The notes under the pieces are model-generated. The model was not told where the DNA came from and made no database searches. It worked only from the letters and a program-made list of their open reading frames with translations. DNA of 57,115 nucleotides from JANRKB01 sp033763695. GTDB lineage: Bacteria; Planctomycetota; Phycisphaerae; Phycisphaerales; UBA1924. A program made the translations under genes and the position numbers. The first letter of the stretch is position 1. Each line of letters starts with the position of its first letter. Of this stretch, positions 42,856 to 50,966 are shown in pieces. The DNA lies in assembly GCA_033763695.1 (NCBI GenBank), contig JANRKB010000029.1, positions 1-57,115 on the forward strand. The letters are read 5' to 3'.

Positions 42856-42930
42856 TCGGGGTGGGGGGATTCGAACCCCCGACCTCTTGACCCCCAGTCA
42901 AGCGCGCTAACCAAGCTGCGCTACACCCCG
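42856..42930 (-). tRNA. tRNA-Pro (anticodon GGG)
   Basis: 75 nt including the discriminator A. The acceptor stem is CGGGGTG/CACCCCG, and the D-arm region is GCGCAGCTTGGTTAGCGC. The anticodon stem CTTGA/TCAAG encloses loop CTGGGGG with anticodon GGG, and the T-arm has GGGGGTTCGAATCCCCC. The 3' CCA is not encoded. The three stems and loop sizes are all canonical. Confidence 0.96.
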
Positions 42931-43227
42931 TCGCGATCGACGTCGAAATGTCCAAGCCAAACCATCCGACTGCGGCACACGCTGCAGGGCAGGCGTGCCG
43001 CTCCGGCCTCTGGGGGAAGCCGGGCCAACAGGATAGGCGGCAAGAAGGCATCGGGCATCCCGACGCCGCACCCGACACCCGGAAAACCGGACACCACGAA
43101 GCGGGACGCCGCAGCACCTGTTCACGCCAAATCGCGGCCAGAACGCGACATCCCGCCAGCGCAAGCCCACTCGCGCGCACAGCAACCGGGCGCAGCGGCC
43201 GTGCCCCGCTCGCCGCAGCACCAACCC

Positions 43228-44418
43228 TCAGCACCCGGCTTCGAACGCCGTGACGAACGCGTCGAAGTCTTCAAACGTCAGGAAGCCATCGTTGTTGAAG
43301 TCCGAGCGAGCCTCGCCCGCCTCGAACGCGACGACGAAGGCGTCGAAGTCTTCAAACGTAAGGAAGCCGTCGTTGTTGAAGTCGGCGGGGCAGGTGGGCG
43401 GGGCATAGGTCCACAGCAGGGCTTCATAGCGCTGCGTGGTGGTGTTGAGCCCAAATCCGACGACGCGGATGGATGTGCCGTCGGTCCACACGTCGCGAGC
43501 GAACGAGGTGCGGAAGTCGGCGGGCAGGAATTGGTGCAGATCCAGCCATGTGCCAGCACTGCCGCGCCACAACGCGGCATGGGTGATCGCTGTCGTCAGC
43601 CCGACATCGCCGACTTGCACGCCGTTGTTCACGGCTTGCGCGAAGGAACTCCTCGCGATGAGCGGGTGCAGATCGATCCACGATGCCGCGCTGCCGCTCC
43701 ACAGGCTTGCGTGGGCGAGACCGGAAATCTTGACCCAGCCGGCTTGCTGGCCGTCCGAGGCACCCAGCGCGGTCGACTCGCTCGCGAGCGGCGGCTGCAA
43801 GTCGACGAACGATGCCGCGCTGCCGGTCCAGAGGCACGCGTGGTCCTTGCCGGCAAAGTCTGCCGCCCCGACTTGCTGGCCATCGCCGACGCCGAAGGCG
43901 AATGCTTCGGTGACGCCCGGCGGATTCAGACTGATCCATGACGCGGCGGTGCCCGTCCAGAGTGATGCGACGACGGCAGCACTGAACGACGCAGTGCCGA
44001 CTTGCTGGCCCGCGTCGATGCCGTAGGCGGTTGAGGAGAGTGCGCCGGTCGGATGCAGATCAACGCGCGAGCCCGCGGTGCCGCTCCACATCGTGGCGCG
44101 ATAGACGAGATCCACTTCGAGATAGCCGACCTGCTTGCCCTGGGAGACATCGAAGGCGAGCGAGTAGGCGTCGGGGTCACCCGCGTGCAGGTCGCGCGAT
44201 GTGGTCGGGCCGCCGGTCCACAACGCCGCGTGCGTCAGGCCGAGCCAGTCCTGCATGCCGACGACCTGCGTCGCGTCAACACCAAGGGCACGCGACTCGA
44301 GCAGCGTGTTGTGAAGGTTGGTGGCGGTCCACTGGGCGTGTGCCGATGCCGCGCCGGTTGCGCAGGCGATCAGGAACGCGATGGGGAACGCTGAGTTGCC
44401 GGTGCGAAGACTGTTCAT
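43228..44418 (-). CDS. Secreted HAF-like repeat protein with C-terminal dockerin-like EF-hand pair
   Basis: 396 aa. The signal peptide is about 1-28. Seven imperfect repeats of roughly 42 residues follow (core DGQQVGxADFxxxxHAxLWTGSAASWIDLHPP), resembling HAF extracellular repeats that may fold as a beta propeller. The last 60 residues carry two loops, DFNNDGFLTFED, each matching a 12-residue calcium-binding EF-hand loop, and the protein ends in a terminal Cys (FEAGC). The same tail occurs in the two other secreted proteins of this window. Start ATG with GAGGAGG upstream. Function is unknown; surface or extracellular location is likely. Confidence 0.8.
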   Translation of the reverse strand: MNSLRTGNSAFPIAFLIACATGAASAHAQWTATNLHNTLLESRALGVDATQVVGMQDWLGLTHAALWTGGPTTSRDLHAGDPDAYSLAFDVSQGKQVGYLEVDLVYRATMWSGTAGSRVDLHPTGALSSTAYGIDAGQQVGTASFSAAVVASLWTGTAASWISLNPPGVTEAFAFGVGDGQQVGAADFAGKDHACLWTGSAASFVDLQPPLASESTALGASDGQQAGWVKISGLAHASLWSGSAASWIDLHPLIARSSFAQAVNNGVQVGDVGLTTAITHAALWRGSAGTWLDLHQFLPADFRTSFARDVWTDGTSIRVVGFGLNTTTQRYEALLWTYAPPTCPADFNNDGFLTFEDFDAFVVAFEAGEARSDFNNDGFLTFEDFDAFVTAFEAGC

Positions 44419-44547
44419 GACAGCCTCCTCTCACCGGACAGGGTAGAGACAGAGAGGTCTCAATACAAGACTTGCATATCCTTTATTTGAGACGGCGGCA
44501 ATGCGTACACGATGCAAACCGCGAAAGAGCGTGTGCCGCGGCGAGCG

Positions 44548-46404
44548 TCAGCAGCCGCTTTCAAACGCCGCCACGAACGCGTCAAAGTCCTCGAAGGTCA
44601 AGAAGCCGTCGGCGTTGAAGTCTGCAATGGCGTCGCCGTTCTCGAATGCCGCGACGAAGGCATCAAAGTCTTCGAACGTCAGGAAGCCATCGGCGTTGAA
44701 GTCGGCACCGCAGGGCACGCTCGTCACGCGGGCGCGGACTTCCGTCGTTGAATAGTCGATCGCGAACGCGAGGCCGGGTGGCGCGTTCTCAATCGTCACA
44801 CTCGAAAATGTCCCGGTGATCGACGCACCGGTGAGGACGACGAACGAGTCGCCCACGTGCAGCGTGGGCGGATCGACGTAACGCAAGACCAGCGTGCCTG
44901 CGAGCGAGACGGCGCCGCTGGCTGCGAAGCGCGGCGAGATTACGCCAGCCGCGCGACCGCCGTAGCCGCGGAACGAGAAGTTCGTTCGGAGATTTGCAAA
45001 GACTTCCGCTGTCGATTCGACCCGGAAAAACGGGGTGAAAAGATCGATCTTACCAAGGGTGATGGTGATGTTGTCGGAGACTTTGAACGCCGCGCCGCGA
45101 AACGTGAACGGCCCGTCGCCACAGTTGATGGCGCCGATGCCGTCGAGCTTGCTCGTCACGCCGTACGACACCGCCGACCCCGTGAAGACATCAATCAGCG
45201 GTCGGACAATCGCGCCGGCGCTGGTCTGCGCAGGCACCAGTGTCAGCGACCCGTTGAACGTCTGATTGCCGTTCGTGAATACCGTCGTCGGCGCGAACGG
45301 ATCCGCGTCGCTGCCGACCGCGATGCTGGTGTCAAACCCCGCCGCGTTGGAGATCAAGGGAAACGTCACATTGCCGCGGATGTTGAGTACGGTGCCGACC
45401 GCGCTGGGGTTGGGCATGTTGATGATGCAGCCCGTCGCCCCGCCCTGCACGTTGATCGGGTCAAAGAACGTGCCGCCGCCGATCGTCAGCGTCCGCGCCG
45501 CCGTTCCGTCACCGATGACGTTCACCGGCCCCGTGCAAGTTCCGCCGTTGATCGTCAGCGTGCCGCACCTGATGCGGCCGTTGGGGCCGAAATTGAGTTG
45601 TCCCGCAGTCTGTGTGAAACTCCGCAGCCCCAAGTCATAATCGTGGTTGACGTTGAACGTGCCAGCATTGGTGGTGTTGCCGGAGAAGACGCTGACCGGC
45701 CCATCCACCGTGCAGATTCCGCCGCCCTGGTTGTCCACGGCCGCGCTGAGCGAGTGGCTTCCCGACGCAATCGGATTGATCTGCACAAACCCCGTGTTCC
45801 GCAGCGTGTTGGTGGAGTACAACCACGCCGGCGAGTTGCCCACCGCGTTGAGCACCAGTGCTCCGCTGTTCGTGATACCCGCCGAGTTCGTGCATTGGAG
45901 CGTCCGGCCTTCAATGCTGAGAACCCCCGCATTTGTCAGCGGCGTGCCGGACGGGATCGTTGTGTTGGCCGAGCACGTGAGCGAGCCCGCGGCATCGATC
46001 TGCACGCCGCTGGGCGTGCCAAAGAAGAATCCGCCGTTGAGATTCATGTTGCCGCGCTTGACGCGAAGCAGGCCGGCAAAGCTCGTGAGCTGCCCGCCCG
46101 ACATGAACATGAATCGCGCGTTGGGTGAATCCACCGTGAGCGAAGCGACTGTCACTCCGCTGACGAGGTTGACGTCATATTGCGCGAGCGGATCGTTGCT
46201 GTTGATCGCGTCGATGGTGACGAGTGCGTTCGCGGAGTTTGGGAACCCGCCGCCGCTCCAGTTCGCGGCATTGTTCCACTGGCCGGTCACTGGGTTGAGC
46301 CAAGCGATGGGTTGGCTCTGGGCGACGTCCGCCAGCGCCGCGAACGCGCAGCACACAACCACGCCGCGCAACGCCACACAATGCCGCCCTGATTCCGTCG
46401 CCAT
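44548..46404 (-). CDS. Large secreted beta-helix-like repeat protein with C-terminal EF-hand pair
   Basis: 618 aa. The ATG at 46402-46404 has GGGAGGG 5 nt upstream. The signal peptide is about 1-30, then WLNPVTGQWNNAANWSGG, the W-x-N-x2-NW element of autotransporter-like proteins. A long Gly/Asn/Thr-rich region of short beta strands follows (residues about 60-480). Near 500-570 a beta-rich domain leads to the C-terminal pair DFNADGFLTFED, each a calcium-type loop, ending ESGC. It is expected on the cell surface or in the extracellular matrix. It stands 130 bp from the HAF protein gene on the same strand. Confidence 0.78.
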   Translation of the reverse strand: MATESGRHCVALRGVVVCCAFAALADVAQSQPIAWLNPVTGQWNNAANWSGGGFPNSANALVTIDAINSNDPLAQYDVNLVSGVTVASLTVDSPNARFMFMSGGQLTSFAGLLRVKRGNMNLNGGFFFGTPSGVQIDAAGSLTCSANTTIPSGTPLTNAGVLSIEGRTLQCTNSAGITNSGALVLNAVGNSPAWLYSTNTLRNTGFVQINPIASGSHSLSAAVDNQGGGICTVDGPVSVFSGNTTNAGTFNVNHDYDLGLRSFTQTAGQLNFGPNGRIRCGTLTINGGTCTGPVNVIGDGTAARTLTIGGGTFFDPINVQGGATGCIINMPNPSAVGTVLNIRGNVTFPLISNAAGFDTSIAVGSDADPFAPTTVFTNGNQTFNGSLTLVPAQTSAGAIVRPLIDVFTGSAVSYGVTSKLDGIGAINCGDGPFTFRGAAFKVSDNITITLGKIDLFTPFFRVESTAEVFANLRTNFSFRGYGGRAAGVISPRFAASGAVSLAGTLVLRYVDPPTLHVGDSFVVLTGASITGTFSSVTIENAPPGLAFAIDYSTTEVRARVTSVPCGADFNADGFLTFEDFDAFVAAFENGDAIADFNADGFLTFEDFDAFVAAFESGC

Positions 46405-46541
46405 CGCACCCTCCCGCGCTGACTTTGGACTATTGCTTGGTTCGCCACGTGGCAGCCTACCAGACGACCGTGACTGCACCAAACGCAAAGCATGGAAACG
46501 ACATACCGCACGGCATGCGAAAGGCGCGATACGCTCAAGGC

Positions 46542-47888
46542 ATGACGACCCCTGCCGCGTCCGCACCCGTTGGCACCGTTCCGCAGGCCCCGCATGTCGC
46601 ACCCGTGCTCCTCGTGGGCGGCCGCGTGATTGACCCCGCCAGCAACACCGACACGATCGCGGATGTCGCGATCGCGCAGGGGCGCGTTGTTGAGATCGGC
46701 CGGTCGCTCTCGCGCTCCCCCGCGGCACGCGTCATCGACGCTAAAGGCTGCGTCGTCGCGCCGGGGCTGGTCGATCCGCACGTCCACCTGCGCGAGCCAG
46801 GCCACGAGTACAAAGAGACGATCCGCACCGGCAGCCACGCCGCGATCGCGGGCGGGTTCACGACCGTCTGCTGCATGCCCAACACGTCGCCCGCGCTGGA
46901 CACGCCCGAACTCGTGCGCTTCGTGCTTGAACGCGCCGACGGTGCCCACTGTCGCGTCTATCCGGTGGCGGCCGCCACCAAAGGTCGCAAGGGCGAGGAG
47001 CTCACCGAGATCCAGTTGCTCCATCGCGCGGGCGCGGTTGCGTTCAGCGACGACGGCGACTGTGTGCCCACCGCGGGCATGATGCGTCGCGTGCTCGCCG
47101 CCGTGAAGCAGACTGGGCGCTGCTTCATGCAGCACTGTCAGGATCCGACGCTGACCAAGGGCGCGACCATGCACGCGGGCGAGGTGTCAACGCGACTGGG
47201 CCTGACGGGCTGGCCGCGCGAAGCCGAGGAGATCATCGTCGAGCGCGACATCCGCCTCAATCGTGCAATCAAGGCCCGTTATCACGTGCAGCACATTTCG
47301 TCGGGTGAGACTGTGGACATGATCCGTCGCGCGCGTGCCGAGGGCCAGCCGGTGACCGGCGAGGCCTCGCCGCACCATCTGCTGCTCACGCATCATGCGT
47401 GCGAAGGGTTCAACACACTGGCGAAGGTGAATCCGCCGCTGCGCGAGCAGCGCGACATTGACCTGCTCCGTGCGGGCGTGGCGGACGGCACGATCACGGT
47501 GCTTGCCACCGACCACGCGCCGCACAGCGAGGACGAGAAGCAACTCGGCTTCGATGACGCCCCCATGGGCATGATCGGGCTGGAGACCGCGCTTGCGTTG
47601 TACGCCGAGGCACTCGTGCGGACCAAGTTGATCGATTGGCCGCGCTTGATCGCGCTGCTCACGCTCGAACCTGCAAAGCTTGTGAACCTTGATGGCGCGG
47701 GCATCGGATCCCTGCGCGTCGGCGGCCCTGCCGATGTCACAATCATCGATCCCGAGGCGGCATGGACGATCGACATGAACGCGATGCACAGCCGCTCGCG
47801 CAATACGCCGTTCCACGCCCGTGCCGCACGCGGACGCGTGCGTGCCACCATCGTCGGCGGGCGGGTCGCGTTTGAACGCGGCACATGA
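46542..47888 (+). CDS. pyrC: Dihydroorotase
   Basis: 448 aa, the long (class I, PyrC/AllB-like) type. It closes carbamoyl-aspartate to dihydroorotate in pyrimidine synthesis. Metal-binding DPHVHLREPG (about 83-92), an Asn-Thr-x-P motif in CMPNTSP, HVQHIS, TGEASPHH and the catalytic-loop LATDHAPHSEDEK are present. The first 22 residues are a polar extension. The ATG at 46542 has TACGCT 6 nt upstream (46530-46535). There is no ribosome binding site at normal spacing, so a leaderless start is likely. Convergent with upp. Confidence 0.93.
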   Translation: MTTPAASAPVGTVPQAPHVAPVLLVGGRVIDPASNTDTIADVAIAQGRVVEIGRSLSRSPAARVIDAKGCVVAPGLVDPHVHLREPGHEYKETIRTGSHAAIAGGFTTVCCMPNTSPALDTPELVRFVLERADGAHCRVYPVAAATKGRKGEELTEIQLLHRAGAVAFSDDGDCVPTAGMMRRVLAAVKQTGRCFMQHCQDPTLTKGATMHAGEVSTRLGLTGWPREAEEIIVERDIRLNRAIKARYHVQHISSGETVDMIRRARAEGQPVTGEASPHHLLLTHHACEGFNTLAKVNPPLREQRDIDLLRAGVADGTITVLATDHAPHSEDEKQLGFDDAPMGMIGLETALALYAEALVRTKLIDWPRLIALLTLEPAKLVNLDGAGIGSLRVGGPADVTIIDPEAAWTIDMNAMHSRSRNTPFHARAARGRVRATIVGGRVAFERGT

Positions 47889-47909
47889 GCGCCGCGTGAC
47901 GACGGCCGC

Positions 47910-48557
47910 TTATTCCGTGCCGTACATGCGATCGCCCGCGTCGCCCAGACCCGGACGGATGAAGCCGTGGGAATCGAGTTGGCGATCGATGCTTGCGGTG
48001 TAGATCGTCAAACCGGGATGCGCGGCGAGCAGCGTGCGAATGCCTTCCGGGGCGGCCACCAGACAGATCATGCGGAGGTCCTTTGCGCCCGCGTCACGCA
48101 GCAGACGCACGGCTTCAATCGCCGAGCCACCCGTCGCGAGCATCGGGTCCACGAGGATCACCGGCCCCGCGGCCAGATCAGTCGGGAGCTTGCGCAGATA
48201 CACCTTGGGCTGAAGCGTCTTCTCATCGCGTGCCAGGCCCAAGTGCCCGACGCGGGCTTCGGGCATCATCTCAAGGATGCCCTCGGCCATGCCCAGGCCG
48301 CTCCGCAGGATCGGCACAACCGTGATCGCCTCGCTCAGGCGACGCCCGGTCGTCTCTTCCAGCGGCGTCTGAACAAGGATCTCCTTGGTCGGCAGCGTGC
48401 GCGTCACTTCATAGACCATCAGCCCCGCGATCTGATAGAGCAGAGCGCGGAACGGGCGATGGCTGACGCCGCGATCGCGCAGGTGGGTGAGCTTGTGCTG
48501 GATGAGCGGGTGCTCAAAGACGATGACGCCGGGGAAGTCGGTGCTCGCTTGTCCCAT
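47910..48557 (-). CDS. upp: Uracil phosphoribosyltransferase
   Basis: 215 aa, standard length. Converts uracil and PRPP to UMP. PRPP-binding VILVDPMLATGGSAIEA (about 131-147) and the N-terminal HPLIQHKLTHLRD are diagnostic, and YTASIDRQLD with GFIRPGLGDAGDR closes the active site. The ATG at 48555-48557 has TAGGCT 6 nt upstream (48564-48569, minus strand) and no ribosome binding site. It is divergent from a cytosine deaminase gene with only 29 bp between start codons, so deamination and UMP formation form one salvage route. Confidence 0.93.
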   Translation of the reverse strand: MGQASTDFPGVIVFEHPLIQHKLTHLRDRGVSHRPFRALLYQIAGLMVYEVTRTLPTKEILVQTPLEETTGRRLSEAITVVPILRSGLGMAEGILEMMPEARVGHLGLARDEKTLQPKVYLRKLPTDLAAGPVILVDPMLATGGSAIEAVRLLRDAGAKDLRMICLVAAPEGIRTLLAAHPGLTIYTASIDRQLDSHGFIRPGLGDAGDRMYGTE

Positions 48558-48586
48558 GCGAGAAGCCTAGCCGATACGATCGCGGC
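48558..48586. promoter_or_regulatory. 29-bp divergent promoter with two -10 boxes
   Basis: The whole gap between the two start codons is 29 bp. It holds TAGGCT (48564-48569, minus strand) 6 nt before the upp ATG and TACGAT (48575-48580) 6 nt before the deaminase ATG. There is no room for ribosome binding sites or leaders, and the -35 regions must lie inside the opposite gene. Confidence 0.65.
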
Positions 48587-49075
48587 ATGAACGCACACGG
48601 CCCCCTCACCCGTGAACAACTCGACTCCCTCGCGCTCGAAGCCGCATATCAGCAAGCCCTCAAGTCGCAGCGCGAGGGCGGCATCCCGATCGGCTCTGCG
48701 CTCATGACGCCCGACGGCGTGATCGTCGCGCTGGGGCACAACCTGCGGGTCCAGACGGGCGACTCGACGGCCCATGCCGAGACCGTGTGCATCCGCAACG
48801 CGGGGCGTCGGCGCGACTGGCACACGCTCACGCTGGCGAGCACGCTCTCGCCGTGCGCCATGTGCAGCGGCACGGCGGTGCTGCACCAGATTCCCCGGGT
48901 CATCATCGGCGAGAACCGGACGTTCCTGGGTCGCGAGGACTGGATGAAGGCGGCGGGGATCGAGTGCCGCGTCCTGAAAGACGCCCGCTGTGTCAAACTG
49001 ATGCAAGACTTCATCGCGGCGCGGCCCGAACTCTGGAATGAGGACATCGGGGTCCCTCCTTCAGCCGCGCGCTGA
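48587..49075 (+). CDS. Cytosine deaminase, yeast Fcy1-like (CDA fold)
   Basis: 162 aa. Zinc ligands are His in HAETVCI and the two cysteines of LSPCAMCSG, with catalytic Glu after the histidine. The order and several other stretches (EGGIPIGSALM, GHNLRVQTGDS, IGENRTFLG, the ending PELWNEDIG) match yeast cytosine deaminase better than bacterial tRNA adenosine deaminases. It should convert cytosine to uracil, feeding the Upp enzyme encoded divergently. Bacteria usually use the unrelated CodA, so this branch is unusual. TACGAT lies 6 nt before the ATG. The deduced reaction is strong but unproved. Confidence 0.85.
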   Translation: MNAHGPLTREQLDSLALEAAYQQALKSQREGGIPIGSALMTPDGVIVALGHNLRVQTGDSTAHAETVCIRNAGRRRDWHTLTLASTLSPCAMCSGTAVLHQIPRVIIGENRTFLGREDWMKAAGIECRVLKDARCVKLMQDFIAARPELWNEDIGVPPSAAR

Positions 49076-49168
49076 CGACGGCGGAATCGCGGATGACGCG
49101 CCGAACCAGGCACGGCCCGGGGCGTATCGCTCCCGCCCGACGCACGCGTCGGCTCCGGGGAATCCGCC

Positions 49169-49498
49169 ATGAAGTGTCCGGTTTGCACTGCGCCCGACTT
49201 GGTCATGTCCGAGCGGCAGGGGATTGAGATTGACTACTGCCCCAAGTGCCGCGGCATTTGGCTTGATCGCGGCGAACTCGACAAACTGATCGAGAAGGCG
49301 TCGCGCGACGGCTCAGAGTCGTCGCCATCCGCACCCACGTCCGGGCAGCCCCATGCCCAGCCGTACCAGCAGCCGCACCCGTCTGGCCATCCGCACAGCC
49401 ATCCGCAGGGGTCGAACTATCGCCCCGAGATGGACGACTCGAAGTACGGCTACCAGTACAAGCGCAAGAAGGCGTGGTGGACGGAGATCTTCGATTGA
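49169..49498 (+). CDS. zf-TFIIB-type zinc-ribbon protein
   Basis: 109 aa. The zinc ribbon is formed by CPVC (3-6) and CPKC (about 24-27), followed by RGIWLDRGELDKLI, the standard pattern of zf-TFIIB proteins. The middle (about 48-80) is a Pro/Gln/His/Ser-rich linker, and the tail KRKKAWWTEIFD is the conserved ending of this small family. Function is unknown; it is probably a nucleic-acid or protein-binding adaptor. ATG start; a GGGGAA element lies about 6 nt upstream. Confidence 0.8.
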   Translation: MKCPVCTAPDLVMSERQGIEIDYCPKCRGIWLDRGELDKLIEKASRDGSESSPSAPTSGQPHAQPYQQPHPSGHPHSHPQGSNYRPEMDDSKYGYQYKRKKAWWTEIFD

Positions 49499-49728
49499 GC
49501 GCTGGTTCCGGTCGCGGCGCGGGGCCTGCGGGCGAGGAATCTGTGCGAATCGCCCCAATACAGCCCCGATGGTTGACTTTCGGTGGTCCCAGAGGCCAAC
49601 AGCCGATAATCTCCTGTACCGCCGGGCTCCGGCGGCTGTTGTCGCGTTGGCGGCACGGGGCGTGTCCCGTGAGCCAGCGCCGCTGAAACCTGGGGGCAGG
49701 ACGCCCCGGGGCTTGAGAGGCCACTCCC
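49499..49728 (+). promoter_or_regulatory. mreB upstream region with successive hairpins
   Basis: GATAAT (49605-49610) is a plausible -10. It is followed by CCGCCGG/CCGGCGG (49619-49635, 3-nt loop), CACGGG/CCCGTG (49654-49671) and a third GC-rich stem near 49690-49712. The resulting leader would be about 110 nt and very structured. A TTGACT at 49573-49578 is 26 bp from GATAAT, too far to be its partner. Confidence 0.45.
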
Positions 49729-50778
49729 GTGTTTCTGGACAGGATGTTGGGGCTATTCAGCGTGGACATGGGCATCGATCTGGGCACGTGCAACACGCTC
49801 GTGTCGGTTCGAGGCCAGGGCATCGTTCTCAACGAGCCCAGCGTCGTCGCCGTCAAGAAGGGCACCAACCAGGTGCTCAAGAACGGCGAGGCTGTTGGCT
49901 GGGTTGCCAAGGAAATGCTCGGCAAGACGCCGGGCTCGATCACCGCAGTGCGCCCACTCAAAGAGGGCGTGATCTCTGACTTTGAGATCACCGAGGCGAT
50001 GCTGTCGTACTTCATCCGCAAGGTCAACGGCAAGGCGAAGCTGTGGAAGCCGCGGGTCGTGATCTCGATCCCCAGCGGCATCACCGGCGTCGAGAAGCGG
50101 GCCGTGTTTGATTCCGCCGAGCGGGCCGGTTCGCGCCGCACCTATTTGCTGGAAGAACCGATTGCCGCGGCGATCGGCGCGGGGCTGCCGTTTGCTGAGG
50201 CGACGGCGTCGATGATCGTCGACATCGGTGGCGGCACGACGGAAGTGGCGATCATGTCGCTGGCCGACATCGCGACGTGCGAGTCGGTGCGCGTCGCCGG
50301 CGACGACATGGACGAAGCGATCATCAACCACATGAAGCGCACGTACAACATGATGATCGGCGAGCAGACCGCCGAGCGCATCAAGATCGAGATCGGCAGC
50401 GCGTCGCCTGTCGGCCCCGAGACGACGATGGAAGTGCGCGGCCGCGACATGATCAGCGGCCTGCCGCGCAAGACCGTGATCACCAGCGAAGAGATCCGCG
50501 AGGCTTTGCAAGAGCCGGTGACCGGAATCATCGAGGCCGTGACGCGCACGCTGGAGCGTGCCGAACCGGAACTGGCGGCGGACCTTGTCGAGAACGGCAT
50601 CGTGATGGCCGGCGGCGGCGCACTGCTCCGCGGCCTTCCGAACGTCGTCGAGAAGGCGACCGGCCTGAACACGCGACTGGCCGACGACCCGTTGACGTGC
50701 GTGGCCCGCGGCACGTGCATCTACCTCGAGCACATCGAGGAGTGGAAGACCACGCTTGAGAATGACATGGACGTTTGA
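49729..50778 (+). CDS. mreB: Rod-shape-determining actin homologue
   Basis: 349 aa, full length. MreB polymerises under the membrane and guides peptidoglycan synthesis. Phosphate-1 loop GIDLGTCNTLV (about 15-25), connect-1 ISIPSGITGVEKRAV, phosphate-2 VDIGGGTTEVAI, and the adenosine motif VMAGGGALLRGLP (near 285-297) are all intact. The N-terminal MFLDRMLGLF is the amphipathic membrane-binding segment. GTG start; no ribosome binding site, but a structured leader precedes. mreC follows after 188 bp. Confidence 0.96.
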   Translation: MFLDRMLGLFSVDMGIDLGTCNTLVSVRGQGIVLNEPSVVAVKKGTNQVLKNGEAVGWVAKEMLGKTPGSITAVRPLKEGVISDFEITEAMLSYFIRKVNGKAKLWKPRVVISIPSGITGVEKRAVFDSAERAGSRRTYLLEEPIAAAIGAGLPFAEATASMIVDIGGGTTEVAIMSLADIATCESVRVAGDDMDEAIINHMKRTYNMMIGEQTAERIKIEIGSASPVGPETTMEVRGRDMISGLPRKTVITSEEIREALQEPVTGIIEAVTRTLERAEPELAADLVENGIVMAGGGALLRGLPNVVEKATGLNTRLADDPLTCVARGTCIYLEHIEEWKTTLENDMDV

Positions 50779-50966
50779 CGCGGACGCACTCGGTCGGCGA
50801 AAGCTCGTGAAATTGCCAAAGCTCAAATGACGAAATCACCAAAGAGCTCAGGCGCTGCTGCGGAGATGAGCTTCGTGGCGCGGGCGCAACGCCACCTCTA
50901 CGTGATTGACTCTTGATTTCGTGACTCTTGACTTCTGCCTTTTGCACTTCGTCTCTTCTTCCCACA

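Noticed and set aside
44512..44751. Plus-strand repetitive frame opposite the EF-hand loops (K/V/E-rich repeats)
   Set aside because: Its periodicity is simply the antisense image of the repeated calcium-loop codons; the same occurs at 43,250 and 53,716.
49573..49610. TTGACT and GATAAT upstream of mreB as a promoter pair
   Set aside because: The spacing is 26 bp, far from the 16-18 bp required, so only GATAAT was kept as a possible -10.
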